A stretch of 64,000 nt of DNA, from the NCBI GenBank assembly GCA_000987045.1, contig LAKY01000029.1:19590-83589 (forward strand), in the 5' to 3' direction. A program made the translations under genes and the position numbers. This document shows, in pieces, positions 16,381 to 25,941 of the stretch. The first letter of the stretch is position 1, and each line of letters opens with the position of its first letter. The stretch is from Clostridiales bacterium PH28_bin88 (GTDB lineage: Bacteria > Bacillota > PH28-bin88). The notes beneath the pieces were generated by a model that saw nothing but the letters and a program-made list of their open reading frames with translations, was not told the origin of the DNA and ran no database searches.

Positions 16381-18346
16381 TAGATAGATGATTCCGGTGC
16401 AAAAACCCCCTCAAAATACCTATAAATCGACATAATTCTGAAGGAATATTTTCCATCATAGCGAATCATAAAGATTCAGGAAGAGATACAGAGCAGCAGT
16501 AACCAAATCTGCTTCCAGGGGGTATAGAGCGTGTTCAGGGAGAATAGAACGCATTTACAAACAGCATTATTTAATACCACCACCTTGATGCACCCCAGAA
16601 CAACGGCTCAGCTAAAGAAAAGCTGGGCGCCTATCTACTACGAGCACGTGTTTTGCAAGATAGACGAAAAGAAGTTTGCGCCCCTTTATTGCCCGGATAA
16701 TGGTAGTCCCAACAAGCCGGTCAACATCCTCCTTTCCCTGGAATTTATTAAACACCTGTATGACTATACCGACGAGCAACTATTGGAGCAGTATTACTTC
16801 AACTACCAGATAGCCTATGCTCTGGGGCAACGTAACCTGGGCGAACTATACATTTGTGAAAGGACCCTTTATGACTTCCGCCGCCGGGTTTACGAGTATA
16901 CCCTTAAGCATCCAGAAGAAGAGGACCTGATATTCCAGCAATTTCAAGAACTCCTTGGCCACTTCATTGCCATAACCAAAATCAAAACCGATGAACAGCG
17001 CATGGATTCCACAGCCATCATGCCCAATATCAAACGAGCCGGAAGGTTAGCGCTGGCCTTTGACGTTTTAAAACAAGGGGTGGCAGCCTGCCCTCAGGAG
17101 CTATTACCAGAAACCCTCAAGAAGGCCTTAGAACCTGCTTTTAAAACCGAGGTTCTTTATCACTCCCGCAGCCAGGACGTCAAAGCCAGGCTTGAAAAAA
17201 TCCTGGAGCTGCAAGAGCAACTGGTGGTCATTACCCATTCCATGCCGGGGATCGCTGGCTTGCCCCAAATAAAACTTGTTCAGCGGTTTATTGAAGAGCA
17301 GACCACCTATGATCCGGAACAAAAGAAGCGGGTAGTCAAAGAAAACAAAGACATTAGCCCGGACTCCTTACAGTCAGCCTATGACCCGGATGCCACCTAC
17401 CGCAAGAAAGGTAACAAAGAACAGGTAGGTTACGTATGCAACCTCACCGAAACCTGCAGTGAAGACAATCCCGTCCAGTTGCTCACTGACTACACCATGG
17501 AAAAGAACATCAAAGCCGATGTCGAAATGGCCACAGAGCGCCTACCTGAAATTAAAGAAAGGACAGGTTTAACAGACCTCTATGCCGATGGCGGCTTTTA
17601 CGGCGAAGATACCCACCGGAAGGCCGAAGAAGAACTGGGCGTGAAGATGCACTATACCGATTTAACCGGACGGAAGCCGGCGGCGGACAAAATACCCCTG
17701 GCTGACTTTAGCATTGAAAATCATAAGAAGGTATTAGCCTGCCCGCAAGGGCAGGTTCCCACCCACACCTTTTTTGACGAACCCAACAGAAAAATTACTG
17801 CCTGGTTTGACCCCCAAATTTGCCGGGAGTGCCCTTGCCGGGAACAATGCCCGGTTAAAATCCAGAAGAAAAAAGCCCTGCTGCAATTTAATCAAAGCGC
17901 ATTGCTGGCCGCCGAGACCCGCAAAGATCTGGCCAATGCTGAATGCCGGCGTCAAAATATCAGCAAACGGGCAGCCATCGAAGGTACTATCTCGGCGGTG
18001 AAACGCGGTCGCGGCGCTTCCAAACTGGCTGTACGTGGTGGGCTCAAATGCGCCCTGGTAATGGGCCTGAAGTGTATCGCCCAGAATTTCCAGCAACTTA
18101 AAAGGTGGTTTCTTAATCAAGCGAGGGATGCGAAGGGAATATCTGTCAAACCCAAAACACCTACTTTGCAAGGGGTTAGTGTCCCTGTTTGATGGAAAAA
18201 CCAGGAAAAAGGAGGTAATAATGCTCCCGCCTGTAGTTTTAAGGAGACCACATCGTCCATAAAATACCATTTTTGCTGTCAAAGAGCTCTTGGGTACTTA
18301 GAATAGGTCATTTAATTTTGGGTTCTTGCACCGGAATCATAGATAA
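16381..18346 (+). mobile_element. IS1182-family insertion sequence with inverted ends
   Basis: The transposase gene at 16531-18192 is flanked by an imperfect inverted repeat. The left end reads GATTCCGGTGCAAAAACCC (16390-16408) and the right end, on the opposite strand, reads GATTCCGGTGCAAGAACCC (18320-18338). Similarity becomes patchy outward for about 8 bases, so the true outer edges are uncertain by about 10 bases. I did not find a clear target duplication. Both ends and the full transposase frame are present, so the element may be active. Confidence 0.75.
16531..18192 (+). CDS. IS1182-family transposase
   Basis: This 553-residue DDE transposase has an N-terminal region with DEQLLEQYYFNYQIAYALG, typical of the IS1182 family. 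The likely acidic triad is Asp159 (MDSTAI), Asp353 (YADGGFYGE) and Glu484 (RAAIEGTISAVKRGRG). A cysteine group (CRECPCREQC) precedes the last motif, as in relatives. It starts at GTG 16531 with a weak GGGGGT-type ribosome binding site. It is divergent from the TIR operon and lies between that operon and the TIR-caspase pair. The frame is intact. Confidence 0.92.
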   Translation: MFRENRTHLQTALFNTTTLMHPRTTAQLKKSWAPIYYEHVFCKIDEKKFAPLYCPDNGSPNKPVNILLSLEFIKHLYDYTDEQLLEQYYFNYQIAYALGQRNLGELYICERTLYDFRRRVYEYTLKHPEEEDLIFQQFQELLGHFIAITKIKTDEQRMDSTAIMPNIKRAGRLALAFDVLKQGVAACPQELLPETLKKALEPAFKTEVLYHSRSQDVKARLEKILELQEQLVVITHSMPGIAGLPQIKLVQRFIEEQTTYDPEQKKRVVKENKDISPDSLQSAYDPDATYRKKGNKEQVGYVCNLTETCSEDNPVQLLTDYTMEKNIKADVEMATERLPEIKERTGLTDLYADGGFYGEDTHRKAEEELGVKMHYTDLTGRKPAADKIPLADFSIENHKKVLACPQGQVPTHTFFDEPNRKITAWFDPQICRECPCREQCPVKIQKKKALLQFNQSALLAAETRKDLANAECRRQNISKRAAIEGTISAVKRGRGASKLAVRGGLKCALVMGLKCIAQNFQQLKRWFLNQARDAKGISVKPKTPTLQGVSVPV

Positions 18347-18389
18347 ATTATATGCCTTAATTTTTCCACACAAAGTATAAATTTCCTTC

Positions 18390-18560
18390 ATGAAACGCAA
18401 AGAAGTAATTGGAGAATCTTTTTCATGTATCGCTCCTCTTGTCAACCGGTATTTAAACCTAGATGTTTCTCATGTGACTGACCAGGAACTCCTCGTCAAG
18501 GAAGTGCTGACAATGACTGGAGAATTCAACGCGGAAAGAACCAGACGATTTCAATATTAA
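18390..18560 (+). CDS. Possible 56-residue fragment, unrecognised
   Basis: The frame runs from ATG (MKRKEVIGESFSC) to TAA with a protein-like composition (VTDQELLVKEVLTMTGEF). There is no ribosome binding site in front of the ATG, and the frame begins just outside the IS right end. It may be the tail of a gene interrupted by the insertion. No function is recognised. Confidence 0.25.
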   Translation: MKRKEVIGESFSCIAPLVNRYLNLDVSHVTDQELLVKEVLTMTGEFNAERTRRFQY

Positions 18561-18589
18561 GCTTCTAGGCAGTAAAACATGAACAGTTG

Positions 18590-18653
18590 ACCCCGAAGAG
18601 TTGGTAAGCCAAGGCGGAGCATAGCGGGACCGGATAGCCGGATGTTATTCGAT
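18590..18653. repeat. Right copy of island direct repeat DR1
   Basis: This is a direct copy of the 11134-11199 module, starting ACCCCGAAGAG and containing GGATAGCCGGATGTTAT, with a handful of mismatches. It lies between the small fragment next to the IS and the 3' end of the caspase gene. Together with the left copy it brackets the TIR/QueC/TGT operon and the IS1182 element. Confidence 0.8.
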
Positions 18654-18697
18654 GTGGCGTCACAAAAAGAGGCATATGGTAGGCCGTACTGGAAAGT

Positions 18698-19645
18698 TTA
18701 AATTTTCTTTTCATCAACCAATCGCCAATAATGATATCCTAAAGCAGTAAGACGACATGACTTAGAATTCATTGCTGCAAAATACATATGCTCTTCATCA
18801 ACAGGCTTAACCAAACCGACAGACTCAAATTTCTGAAGGTCTTTAAAAATACGTACATTATCTTCATTTGGGCTATCAGACGTGAACTCAAATGAGGGGT
18901 CTAGCTTAAATTGCTCTTCAGGGCTAGAAAAATAATCCTTGATTTTTCGCAGTGTTTCCAGGGCCACGGGCGGATTAATTTTTCTCAAGGGGGTGAACCG
19001 GGATACATTTGTTTTAAAAATTGGCCTTTGCTCCCAGGCACCCAGAGCAGAGTCAACATACGAATATAAATTGCCAGGAGTAATAAAACCTCTGAGGTCA
19101 GCAGCACCACCGCGTAATGCATCAACTAATAAAGCAGTGAAAACGCCAGAACCACCTTTTTCTAGAGCATATTCTGAAGCTCGACTTGCTGTTAAAACAG
19201 TTAACCCATCCCCAAGAAATGCGGCAGAGGAACCTGTAAGAGCAGGACTTGCAAAGGCACCTGAGTGGCAACAGTCAAGGATAATAATTTTATCCCTGGC
19301 CTTTGAGTTGTTAGCAACAGTAAGAATTTCATCCATTGAAAGCCCTTCATCGTATCTTTTAGAATCCGCAGTGACAATATAGCCACCAGTTGGTTTTATG
19401 AGCCCATGCCCGGAAAAGTAAAAAAGAGCTACTTCAGCATCGCCTTCAAAGAGACTTTCAATTAATTCCCGAAGAGATGCTCTAGTAATTTTATGCGGTG
19501 GATCTGTCAAAAGTTTCACAGAAAAATTTGGGGAACCATCTCCATTTACTTCAAAAACGCTAGCCACTTCAATTGCATCATTTACACACCCGTATAATGG
19601 GGCAAAAGGGTAATCGTTCACACCTACTATTAAAGCTTTTCTCAT
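18698..19645 (-). CDS. Caspase-like (peptidase C14) protease, putative Thoeris effector
   Basis: This 315-residue protein begins MRKALIVGVNDYP, the start of many bacterial metacaspase domains. The catalytic dyad is His80 in YFSGHG and Cys126 in LDCCHSG. The caspase-like domain covers about residues 1-220. The C-terminal part (EEQFKLDPSF..., then RIFKDLQKFESVGLVKPV) looks like a small winged-helix or ligand-responsive domain. The start is ATG 19645, six bases after GAGGTG, and the gene lies 12 bases after the TIR stop. TIR-caspase pairs are a reported Thoeris type in which a TIR-made nucleotide signal activates the protease. The role here is inferred from that pairing. Confidence 0.85.
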   Translation of the reverse strand: MRKALIVGVNDYPFAPLYGCVNDAIEVASVFEVNGDGSPNFSVKLLTDPPHKITRASLRELIESLFEGDAEVALFYFSGHGLIKPTGGYIVTADSKRYDEGLSMDEILTVANNSKARDKIIILDCCHSGAFASPALTGSSAAFLGDGLTVLTASRASEYALEKGGSGVFTALLVDALRGGAADLRGFITPGNLYSYVDSALGAWEQRPIFKTNVSRFTPLRKINPPVALETLRKIKDYFSSPEEQFKLDPSFEFTSDSPNEDNVRIFKDLQKFESVGLVKPVDEEHMYFAAMNSKSCRLTALGYHYWRLVDEKKI

Positions 19646-19657
19646 AACTTTCACCTC

Positions 19658-20074
19658 TTACTTGGCAAGCTCTTTAATAGCACTTATTATCGAGCTAGAT
19701 TGCCATTTGACAATCTTGTCAGCATTGTCCTTAACCACCGTTGAAGTCCGCTCTGAACCCCAAGGTTCTATAGCTATGATAGGCTTAACAGTCGCAAAAC
19801 CATTTTTTGCAATATCTATTTCCTTGTTAATCCACTTACTGTATGTAGAATAGACCCCAGCCAGAATAAGAATTACATGGCATGGCTGAATTTGCTTTTT
19901 AATGGCTTCATAAAGTTCCTTGTCATTTTTTGCATTATGAACAGGATCGTCCTTAGGAACGGAATAGTTTTTGTAGCTAAAATTTGAGTCTTTGTTTAAC
20001 AGGCCAATTAAACCATCATAAGCGCCACTATAACTCCAGGAATGGCTAATGAAAAGATTATACTGATTATTCAT
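19658..20074 (-). CDS. ThsB-like TIR protein, putative Thoeris sensor
   Basis: This 138-residue TIR-like protein starts MNNQYNLFISHSWSYSG. CHVILILAGVYSTYSKWINKEIDIA carries the glutamate expected for NAD cleavage, followed by KPIIAIEPWGSE. This is the single-domain architecture of Thoeris ThsB, which makes an ADP-ribose-derived signal after phage infection. The start ATG 20074 has AGGAGGTG upstream; an upstream in-frame start lacks it. It is the first gene of a two-gene operon with the caspase-like protease. No ThsA, macro-domain or LOG-domain effector is nearby. Confidence 0.85.
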   Translation of the reverse strand: MNNQYNLFISHSWSYSGAYDGLIGLLNKDSNFSYKNYSVPKDDPVHNAKNDKELYEAIKKQIQPCHVILILAGVYSTYSKWINKEIDIAKNGFATVKPIIAIEPWGSERTSTVVKDNADKIVKWQSSSIISAIKELAK

Positions 20075-20189
20075 TAAACAGCACCTCCTATTTTTATTTT
20101 CTTTCATTTTACACCAGCCCCCATATTATTACAAGGAAATGTTTGGGTGTGTAACCAGCCACTGAGCAAATGGGAAGACCTAACAATTG

Positions 20190-20506
20190 GAAGCATGTCT
20201 TTGCCGTTCGCAATTTGAAGCATATTATTGCCGAGAGTTTCAGGCCAAAAAAGTGTAGATTTTTCAATGGGTGTTCTCTTGTTGAAGTATATCTTTGCCG
20301 AAAGTCGTAAAAATTTAGTACATATTTTGGTAATTCATGAGCATGTCTTTATTTTTTTGGAACCATAAGTTTGCCGAGAGTCGTAAATTTGAAGCATATC
20401 TTTGCCGAGAGTCAGGATTCCGAACACAGAAAACCTAAATTGGAAGTATATCTTTGCCGAGCAAAAAAGGAAGCATATCCTTGCCGTTGCGGCAAAAATA
20501 TGCTTC
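20190..20506. repeat. Array of GAAGCATATCTTTGCCG units
   Basis: Six direct units of a 17-base motif start at 20190, 20217, 20284, 20391, 20443 and 20470, plus one inverted unit at 20490-20506. Most are followed by GAGAGTC or a variant. Spacing is irregular (27, 67, 107, 52 and 27 bases between starts), so this is not CRISPR. The segment 20337-20407 is DR2, duplicated at 11207-11277. Clustered short repeats near an element end resemble multiple transposase-binding sites, as in IS21 or Tn7 ends; this is inference. Confidence 0.8.
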
Positions 20507-20547
20507 CAGTCACACACCACAAAATATTACCAACAATCATTTCATTA

Positions 20548-20637
20548 TGGCGGAGGGGGTGGGATTCGAACCCACGGTGCCGGTAAGGCATCACTGGTTT
20601 TCAAGACCAGCTCCATAAACCGCTCGGACACCCCTCC
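20548..20637 (-). tRNA. tRNA-Ser (anticodon UGA)
   Basis: This 90-base cloverleaf has acceptor GGAGGGG paired with CCCCTCC, then G and an encoded CCA. The anticodon arm is CTGGT-CTTGAAA-ACCAG, giving UGA. A long variable arm (TGATGCCTTACCGGCACC) is typical of serine tRNAs, and the T arm contains GGTTCGAATCC. Its 3' end faces the defence island and its 5' end faces serS. The 3' end of a tRNA gene is a common integration site, but I found no duplicated tRNA end elsewhere in the window. Confidence 0.96.
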
Positions 20638-20697
20638 GCAAGTATGCCGTATTTCACTGGCGATAACGAGTATAGCACGGGTAGTTATCCTTGTCAA

Positions 20698-21993
<1,296 letters not shown>

Positions 21994-22094
21994 CTACCTC
22001 CCAACTAAAGTTTTCCCCATTTCAGTCCCCTTGTCGTCGGGTCAGTGGGCGAATTGCAGCTGGGAGGTCCCAGATAAAACGCAACACCCCTAAA

Positions 22095-22175
22095 ATCGAA
22101 AATCGGAGGCCTTGATTAGTAGTAAAGACCCAGCAATTTATGGCTATTTACCGACCTCCGACTTCCGATTTCCGA
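22095..22175. repeat. Inverted repeat between serA and serS
   Basis: AAAATCGGAGG on the left pairs imperfectly with a CCGACCTCCGACTTCCGATT stretch on the right, around a central loop. The right arm is a run of near-tandem TCCGA units. It resembles the palindromic repeats elsewhere in this window but is not the same family. It may act as an mRNA processing or attenuation structure between serA and serS. Confidence 0.5.
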
Positions 22176-22183
22176 CGACTGAA

Positions 22184-23764
22184 TTACAGGTGGACGTATT
22201 TTACGTCCAGCACCCCGTCTATCTTGGTGAGTTCTCTGAGGGCGGTCTCCGGCACCGGGCCGTCCATGTTAAGGAACATCACCGCCTTGCCGCCTACTTC
22301 CTTGCGGCCTACCTGCATCCCGGCGATGTTGATGTTGTGATCACCCATGAGAATGCCTACCGGGCCGATGATGCGCGGTTTGTCAATATGCGGGATCACC
22401 AGCATGTGACCCTCCGGCACCGCGTCGATGGTGTACCCGTCAATCCGGACAATCCTCGGTTGCTGGTTGCGGAAGAGTGTCCCGGCCAGGGATTTTTCGC
22501 AGCGCTCGGTTTTGACGGTGACCGAGATGAGGTTCGCGTAGTCCTCCATTTCCACGGACTTGCTCTCGTAGACCCGGATGCCCCGGCTTCTAGCCACCAG
22601 CGGGGCGTTTACATAGTTGACCGCCTCCTGCAGGAAGGGCTTGAGCAAACCCTTCAGGAAGGTGTTGGTCAGAGATGTCAGGTCATGCTTGGCAAAATCC
22701 CCGTTGTACTTGATTTCTACCTGCTGGATGTGGCCGGAGACCACCTGGGCCGCGAACTTGCCCAGCTTTTCCACCAGGCCCAAAAACGGCTCCAGGGTCT
22801 GGCGCAGTTCCGGCTTGATGGCGGGAATGTTCACCGCGTTGCGCACCAGCTCTCCGTGCAAAGCAAGTACGATCTCTTCAGCCACGTCGATGGCCACGTT
22901 AACCTGCGCTTCCGCTGTGGAAGCCCCCAGGTGCGGGGTGACGATCACATTGTCCAGGTCAAACAGCGGGCTCTCGGTAGTGGGTTCATGCTCGAAAACG
23001 TCTACGGCCGCCCCCGCCACACGGCCTGATTGGAGGGCTTCGTAGAGCGCTTCCTCGTCCACGATGCCCCCGCGGGCGACGTTGAGGATGCGCACTCCAG
23101 GCTTCATTACCCTAAAGGCGTCGCGGCCGATGAGGTGGTAGGTCTCCTTGGTGAGTGGCAGGTGCGCGGTGATGAAGTCAGCCTCCTGGATCACCTCGCT
23201 GAACTCCGCCAGTTCCACGCCCATCTGCTGGGCACGCTCCTTGGAGACAAAGGGGTCATAGGCCAGCACGCGCATCTCGAACGCCCGTGCCCTTTTGGCC
23301 ACCTCCCCTCCAATCTTACCCAGGCCAAGGACGCCCAGCACCTTGTCCCGCAGCTCCACGCCCATGAACTTCTTGCGTTCCCATTTCCCCGCCTTCAAAA
23401 GGCCGTTGGCCTGGGGAACGCTGCGGGCCAATGCCAGCATCAGGGCAATGGTGTGTTCGGTGGCGGCTATTGTATTTCCTTCCGGCGAATTGACCACCAC
23501 GATACCCCGCTCGGTGGCTGCCTCCACGTCGATGTTGTCAACGCCCACCCCGGCCCGGCCGATAATCTTCATCTGGCCGGCATACTCGATAATCCGCCTG
23601 GTGACCTTGGTTTCGCTGCGCACCATCAGGGCGTGGTATTCGCCAATAATGTCCACCAACTGGTCTTCCGTCAGCTTGGTACGGACGTCCACCTGGAGGT
23701 CACCGCCCTTTTGCAGCACCTCTATTCCTTTTTCTGAAATCGGGTCGGCAACCAATACTCTCAT
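22184..23764 (-). CDS. serA: D-3-phosphoglycerate dehydrogenase
   Basis: This 526-residue enzyme oxidises 3-phosphoglycerate to 3-phosphohydroxypyruvate, the first step of serine synthesis. Visible parts are the NAD-binding LGLGKIGGEVAKRA at about residue 145, the catalytic regions with VARGGIVDEEAL and EHEPTTESPLFDLDNVIVTPHLG, then an intervening domain and a C-terminal ACT domain (VIPHIDKPRIIGPVGILMGD). This long form with an ACT domain is usually regulated by serine. It lies two bases after the upstream aminotransferase gene. Confidence 0.96.
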   Translation of the reverse strand: MRVLVADPISEKGIEVLQKGGDLQVDVRTKLTEDQLVDIIGEYHALMVRSETKVTRRIIEYAGQMKIIGRAGVGVDNIDVEAATERGIVVVNSPEGNTIAATEHTIALMLALARSVPQANGLLKAGKWERKKFMGVELRDKVLGVLGLGKIGGEVAKRARAFEMRVLAYDPFVSKERAQQMGVELAEFSEVIQEADFITAHLPLTKETYHLIGRDAFRVMKPGVRILNVARGGIVDEEALYEALQSGRVAGAAVDVFEHEPTTESPLFDLDNVIVTPHLGASTAEAQVNVAIDVAEEIVLALHGELVRNAVNIPAIKPELRQTLEPFLGLVEKLGKFAAQVVSGHIQQVEIKYNGDFAKHDLTSLTNTFLKGLLKPFLQEAVNYVNAPLVARSRGIRVYESKSVEMEDYANLISVTVKTERCEKSLAGTLFRNQQPRIVRIDGYTIDAVPEGHMLVIPHIDKPRIIGPVGILMGDHNINIAGMQVGRKEVGGKAVMFLNMDGPVPETALRELTKIDGVLDVKYVHL

Positions 23765-23766
23765 CT

Positions 23767-24924
23767 CTACTCGCTCCTCTCTGCTAATACCTGCTGGACC
23801 GCAGCCACCCCGGCCCCCAGGGTGACCGGAATACCCAGTTCCTTCAGGACCAGTTCCAGGGCGGCAAACGCCGCGAACAGGTCAACGGGTTGGACGTAGC
23901 CCAGGTGCCCGATCCTGAAAATGTCTTCCTTCAGTTTGCCCTGGCCGCCGGCCAGCACCACACCGTATTTTTCCCGCATCCGCTTATTGATATCGGCAGG
24001 CTTGAAACCCGCCGGAACCTTGATAGCCGTTACCGCTGGCGAGGCCACCGCGTCACCGGCCAGGAGTTCCAGGCCCAGCGACTTGACCCCCGCCCTCACC
24101 ATATCCCTGTACAGGGCATGGCGTGCCAGCATGGCCGGCAGCCCTTCCTCCAGCATCATGCGGAGGGCTTCCCTGAGCCCCACGAACAGGGACACGGCAG
24201 GGGTATACGGGGTCTGCCCGCTCTTCAGGGAGTCCCGGGCCGCCTGCAGGTCAAAGTAGAACTTGCGGTTGGTGTTCTCGGCCGCGACCTCCCATGCCCG
24301 GGCGTTCACGCTAACCATGGCCAGCCCCGGCGGGATCATGAAGGCCTTCTGGGAACCGCTGATCACCACGTCCAGGTTCCACTCGTCCGTCTTCAGTTCC
24401 GCCGCCGCGAGGGCGCTGATGGCATCCACGATGAGGAGGGCCGGGTGATTGCCCCGGGCCTCGCTGATGGCCTTGATATCGTTCAGCACCCCGGTGGAAG
24501 TCTCGTTATACTGCACCAGCACCGCCTTGATCTGATGCCCGGTATCCTCGGCCAGCCGCCGGGCTACCGCCTGCGGGTCGGCGGCGGTCCCCCAGGGGAA
24601 GTCCATGGCTTCCAGGTCCACGCCATAAATCTTGCACAGCTTCTTGAAGCGCTCGCCAAAGTTACCGATGGAGACCACCAGCGCCTTGTCCCCCGGCGAA
24701 AGGAAATTGGCCACAGCGGCTTCCATGGCGCCGGTGCCGGAGGAAGACAGCACCACCACGTCGGATTTGGTCTGGTATACCTCCTTGAGGCCCACTGTCA
24801 CCTCCTGGATCAGGGCTTTGAACTCCGGCCCCCGGTGGTTGATGGCGGGAGCGCCCATAGCTCTTAAGACTTGTGAGGGTACAGGTGTCGGGCCCGGTAT
24901 CAGCAGTACTTGTTTTTCCCACAT
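23767..24924 (-). CDS. Class V aminotransferase (alanine-glyoxylate / serine-pyruvate type)
   Basis: This 385-residue PLP enzyme starts MWEKQVLLIPGPTPVPSQVL at ATG 24924, which has AAGGAGA nine bases upstream; a longer frame to 24972 lacks one. The PLP lysine is in VVISGSQKAFMIPPGLA. The family transfers amino groups between alanine or serine and glyoxylate or pyruvate. Being first in an operon with serA and serS, and with no serC seen, it probably supplies the serine-pathway aminotransferase step. The operon is under a T-box leader. Substrate choice is inferred from context. Confidence 0.88.
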   Translation of the reverse strand: MWEKQVLLIPGPTPVPSQVLRAMGAPAINHRGPEFKALIQEVTVGLKEVYQTKSDVVVLSSSGTGAMEAAVANFLSPGDKALVVSIGNFGERFKKLCKIYGVDLEAMDFPWGTAADPQAVARRLAEDTGHQIKAVLVQYNETSTGVLNDIKAISEARGNHPALLIVDAISALAAAELKTDEWNLDVVISGSQKAFMIPPGLAMVSVNARAWEVAAENTNRKFYFDLQAARDSLKSGQTPYTPAVSLFVGLREALRMMLEEGLPAMLARHALYRDMVRAGVKSLGLELLAGDAVASPAVTAIKVPAGFKPADINKRMREKYGVVLAGGQGKLKEDIFRIGHLGYVQPVDLFAAFAALELVLKELGIPVTLGAGVAAVQQVLAERSE

Positions 24925-24979
24925 GGTTGAATTTCTCCTTTTCACGTTAATTATGTGTAAATAGCGCAACACAGCCGGC

Positions 24980-25290
24980 GCAAGGAAAACAAAAAACCCC
25001 CGCCCGATGATTCAACTCATCAGGGACGAGAGGTTCTTTCCCGCGGTGCCACCCTTGTTGGCCGGGCTGCAAGATCAGCAGCCAGACCCACTCTCATGCG
25101 TAACGGACATGACCGTAACGGCTTCTTTCCCCGGCCGGAAGAGTTCTCGCCGCCCACTTCGGGGTGCCTTTCGAACGAACGCCGCCGCCGGTTTGCACCA
25201 ACCACCGGCTCTCTAACGACGGGCATTCCTCCTACTTTTCCCCTGCATCGTGTTTTTCCGTCTTTCACAGGCCTATGAATTTTAATTGGA
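24980..25290 (-). promoter_or_regulatory. T-box leader of the serine operon
   Basis: On the minus strand the leader contains the T-box antiterminator core AAGGGTGGCACCGCGGGAA (complement of 25038-25056). This is followed by a terminator hairpin (CTCGTCCCTGATGA pairing with TCATCGGGCGGGGG) and a T-run at about 24987-25035. Upstream, GAGAGCCGGTGGTTGGTG and AACCGGC fit the Stem I distal loop. Uncharged tRNA should stabilise the antiterminator and switch on the downstream genes. The specifier codon could not be assigned safely by eye; serine is expected from the genes. Confidence 0.9.
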
Positions 25291-25340
25291 ATTATACTAT
25301 ACACTGCGGTGGAATGCAACGGTAGAATCGTAAATTTTTT

Positions 25341-25913
25341 TTAAGCGCCTGAAACCATCTCCAGGAAGTAGCGATGTACACGCGGGTCTTCAGTAAGTTC
25401 CGGGTGGAAGGCACTGGCCAGGAGGTTCCCCTGGCGCGCCATCACAATCTTACCGTCCGTTTCTGCCATTACCGTTACCCCTGGAGCAACAGACTCGATG
25501 TAAGGGGCTCGGATAAACACCGCCCTGAACGGCTCTTCACCGAACTCTTGGATCTGCAAATCCGCCTCAAAGCTGTCCACCTGGCGCCCGTAAGCGTTGC
25601 GTACCGCCCTGACATCCATCAGCCCCAAACGGGGTTGGGTGCTGCCGACGATATCTTTGGCCAACAGTATCAGCCCGGCACAGGTGCCGAAAACCGGGAC
25701 TCCCCGGCGCCCCATCTCACGTATGGGTTCCATGAGACTCCAGTCTATCAGTAGTTTACCGATGGTGGTGCTTTCCCCACCCGGAATGATCACTCCTGCG
25801 AGCCCCTCCAAGTGTTCGGGTTTGCGAATCTCAACCGCATCGGCGCCACACCGGGACAGCATTTTCCGGTGCTCCCGGAAAGCCCCCTGCAGAGCCAGTA
25901 CACCCACCTTCAT
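25341..25913 (-). CDS. pdxT: Pyridoxal 5'-phosphate synthase glutaminase subunit PdxT
   Basis: This 190-residue class I glutaminase feeds ammonia to PdxS in ribose-5-phosphate-dependent PLP synthesis. Motifs are MKVGVLALQGAFREH at the start, GGESTTIGKL, the nucleophile region FGTCAGLILLA, and the His-Glu pair AFHPELTEDPRVH near the end. It follows pdxS by 28 bases as the second gene of a two-gene operon. The length is normal. Confidence 0.97.
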   Translation of the reverse strand: MKVGVLALQGAFREHRKMLSRCGADAVEIRKPEHLEGLAGVIIPGGESTTIGKLLIDWSLMEPIREMGRRGVPVFGTCAGLILLAKDIVGSTQPRLGLMDVRAVRNAYGRQVDSFEADLQIQEFGEEPFRAVFIRAPYIESVAPGVTVMAETDGKIVMARQGNLLASAFHPELTEDPRVHRYFLEMVSGA

Positions 25914-25941
25914 TTTAAGTCCTCCCTGCCTATCCCTTCTA

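Noticed and set aside
16235..16459. 74-codon minus-strand ORF upstream of the TIR operon
   Set aside because: It runs through the IS1182 inverted end and has no domain; it is a product of the element boundary.
20190..20506. Possible CRISPR array
   Set aside because: Units are only 17 bases, spacing ranges from 27 to 107 bases, one unit is inverted, and there are no cas genes.
24473..24924. Phosphoserine aminotransferase SerC
   Set aside because: The start LLIPGPTPVPSQVL and SGSQKAFMIPPG lysine region are of the alanine-glyoxylate/serine-pyruvate type, not SerC.
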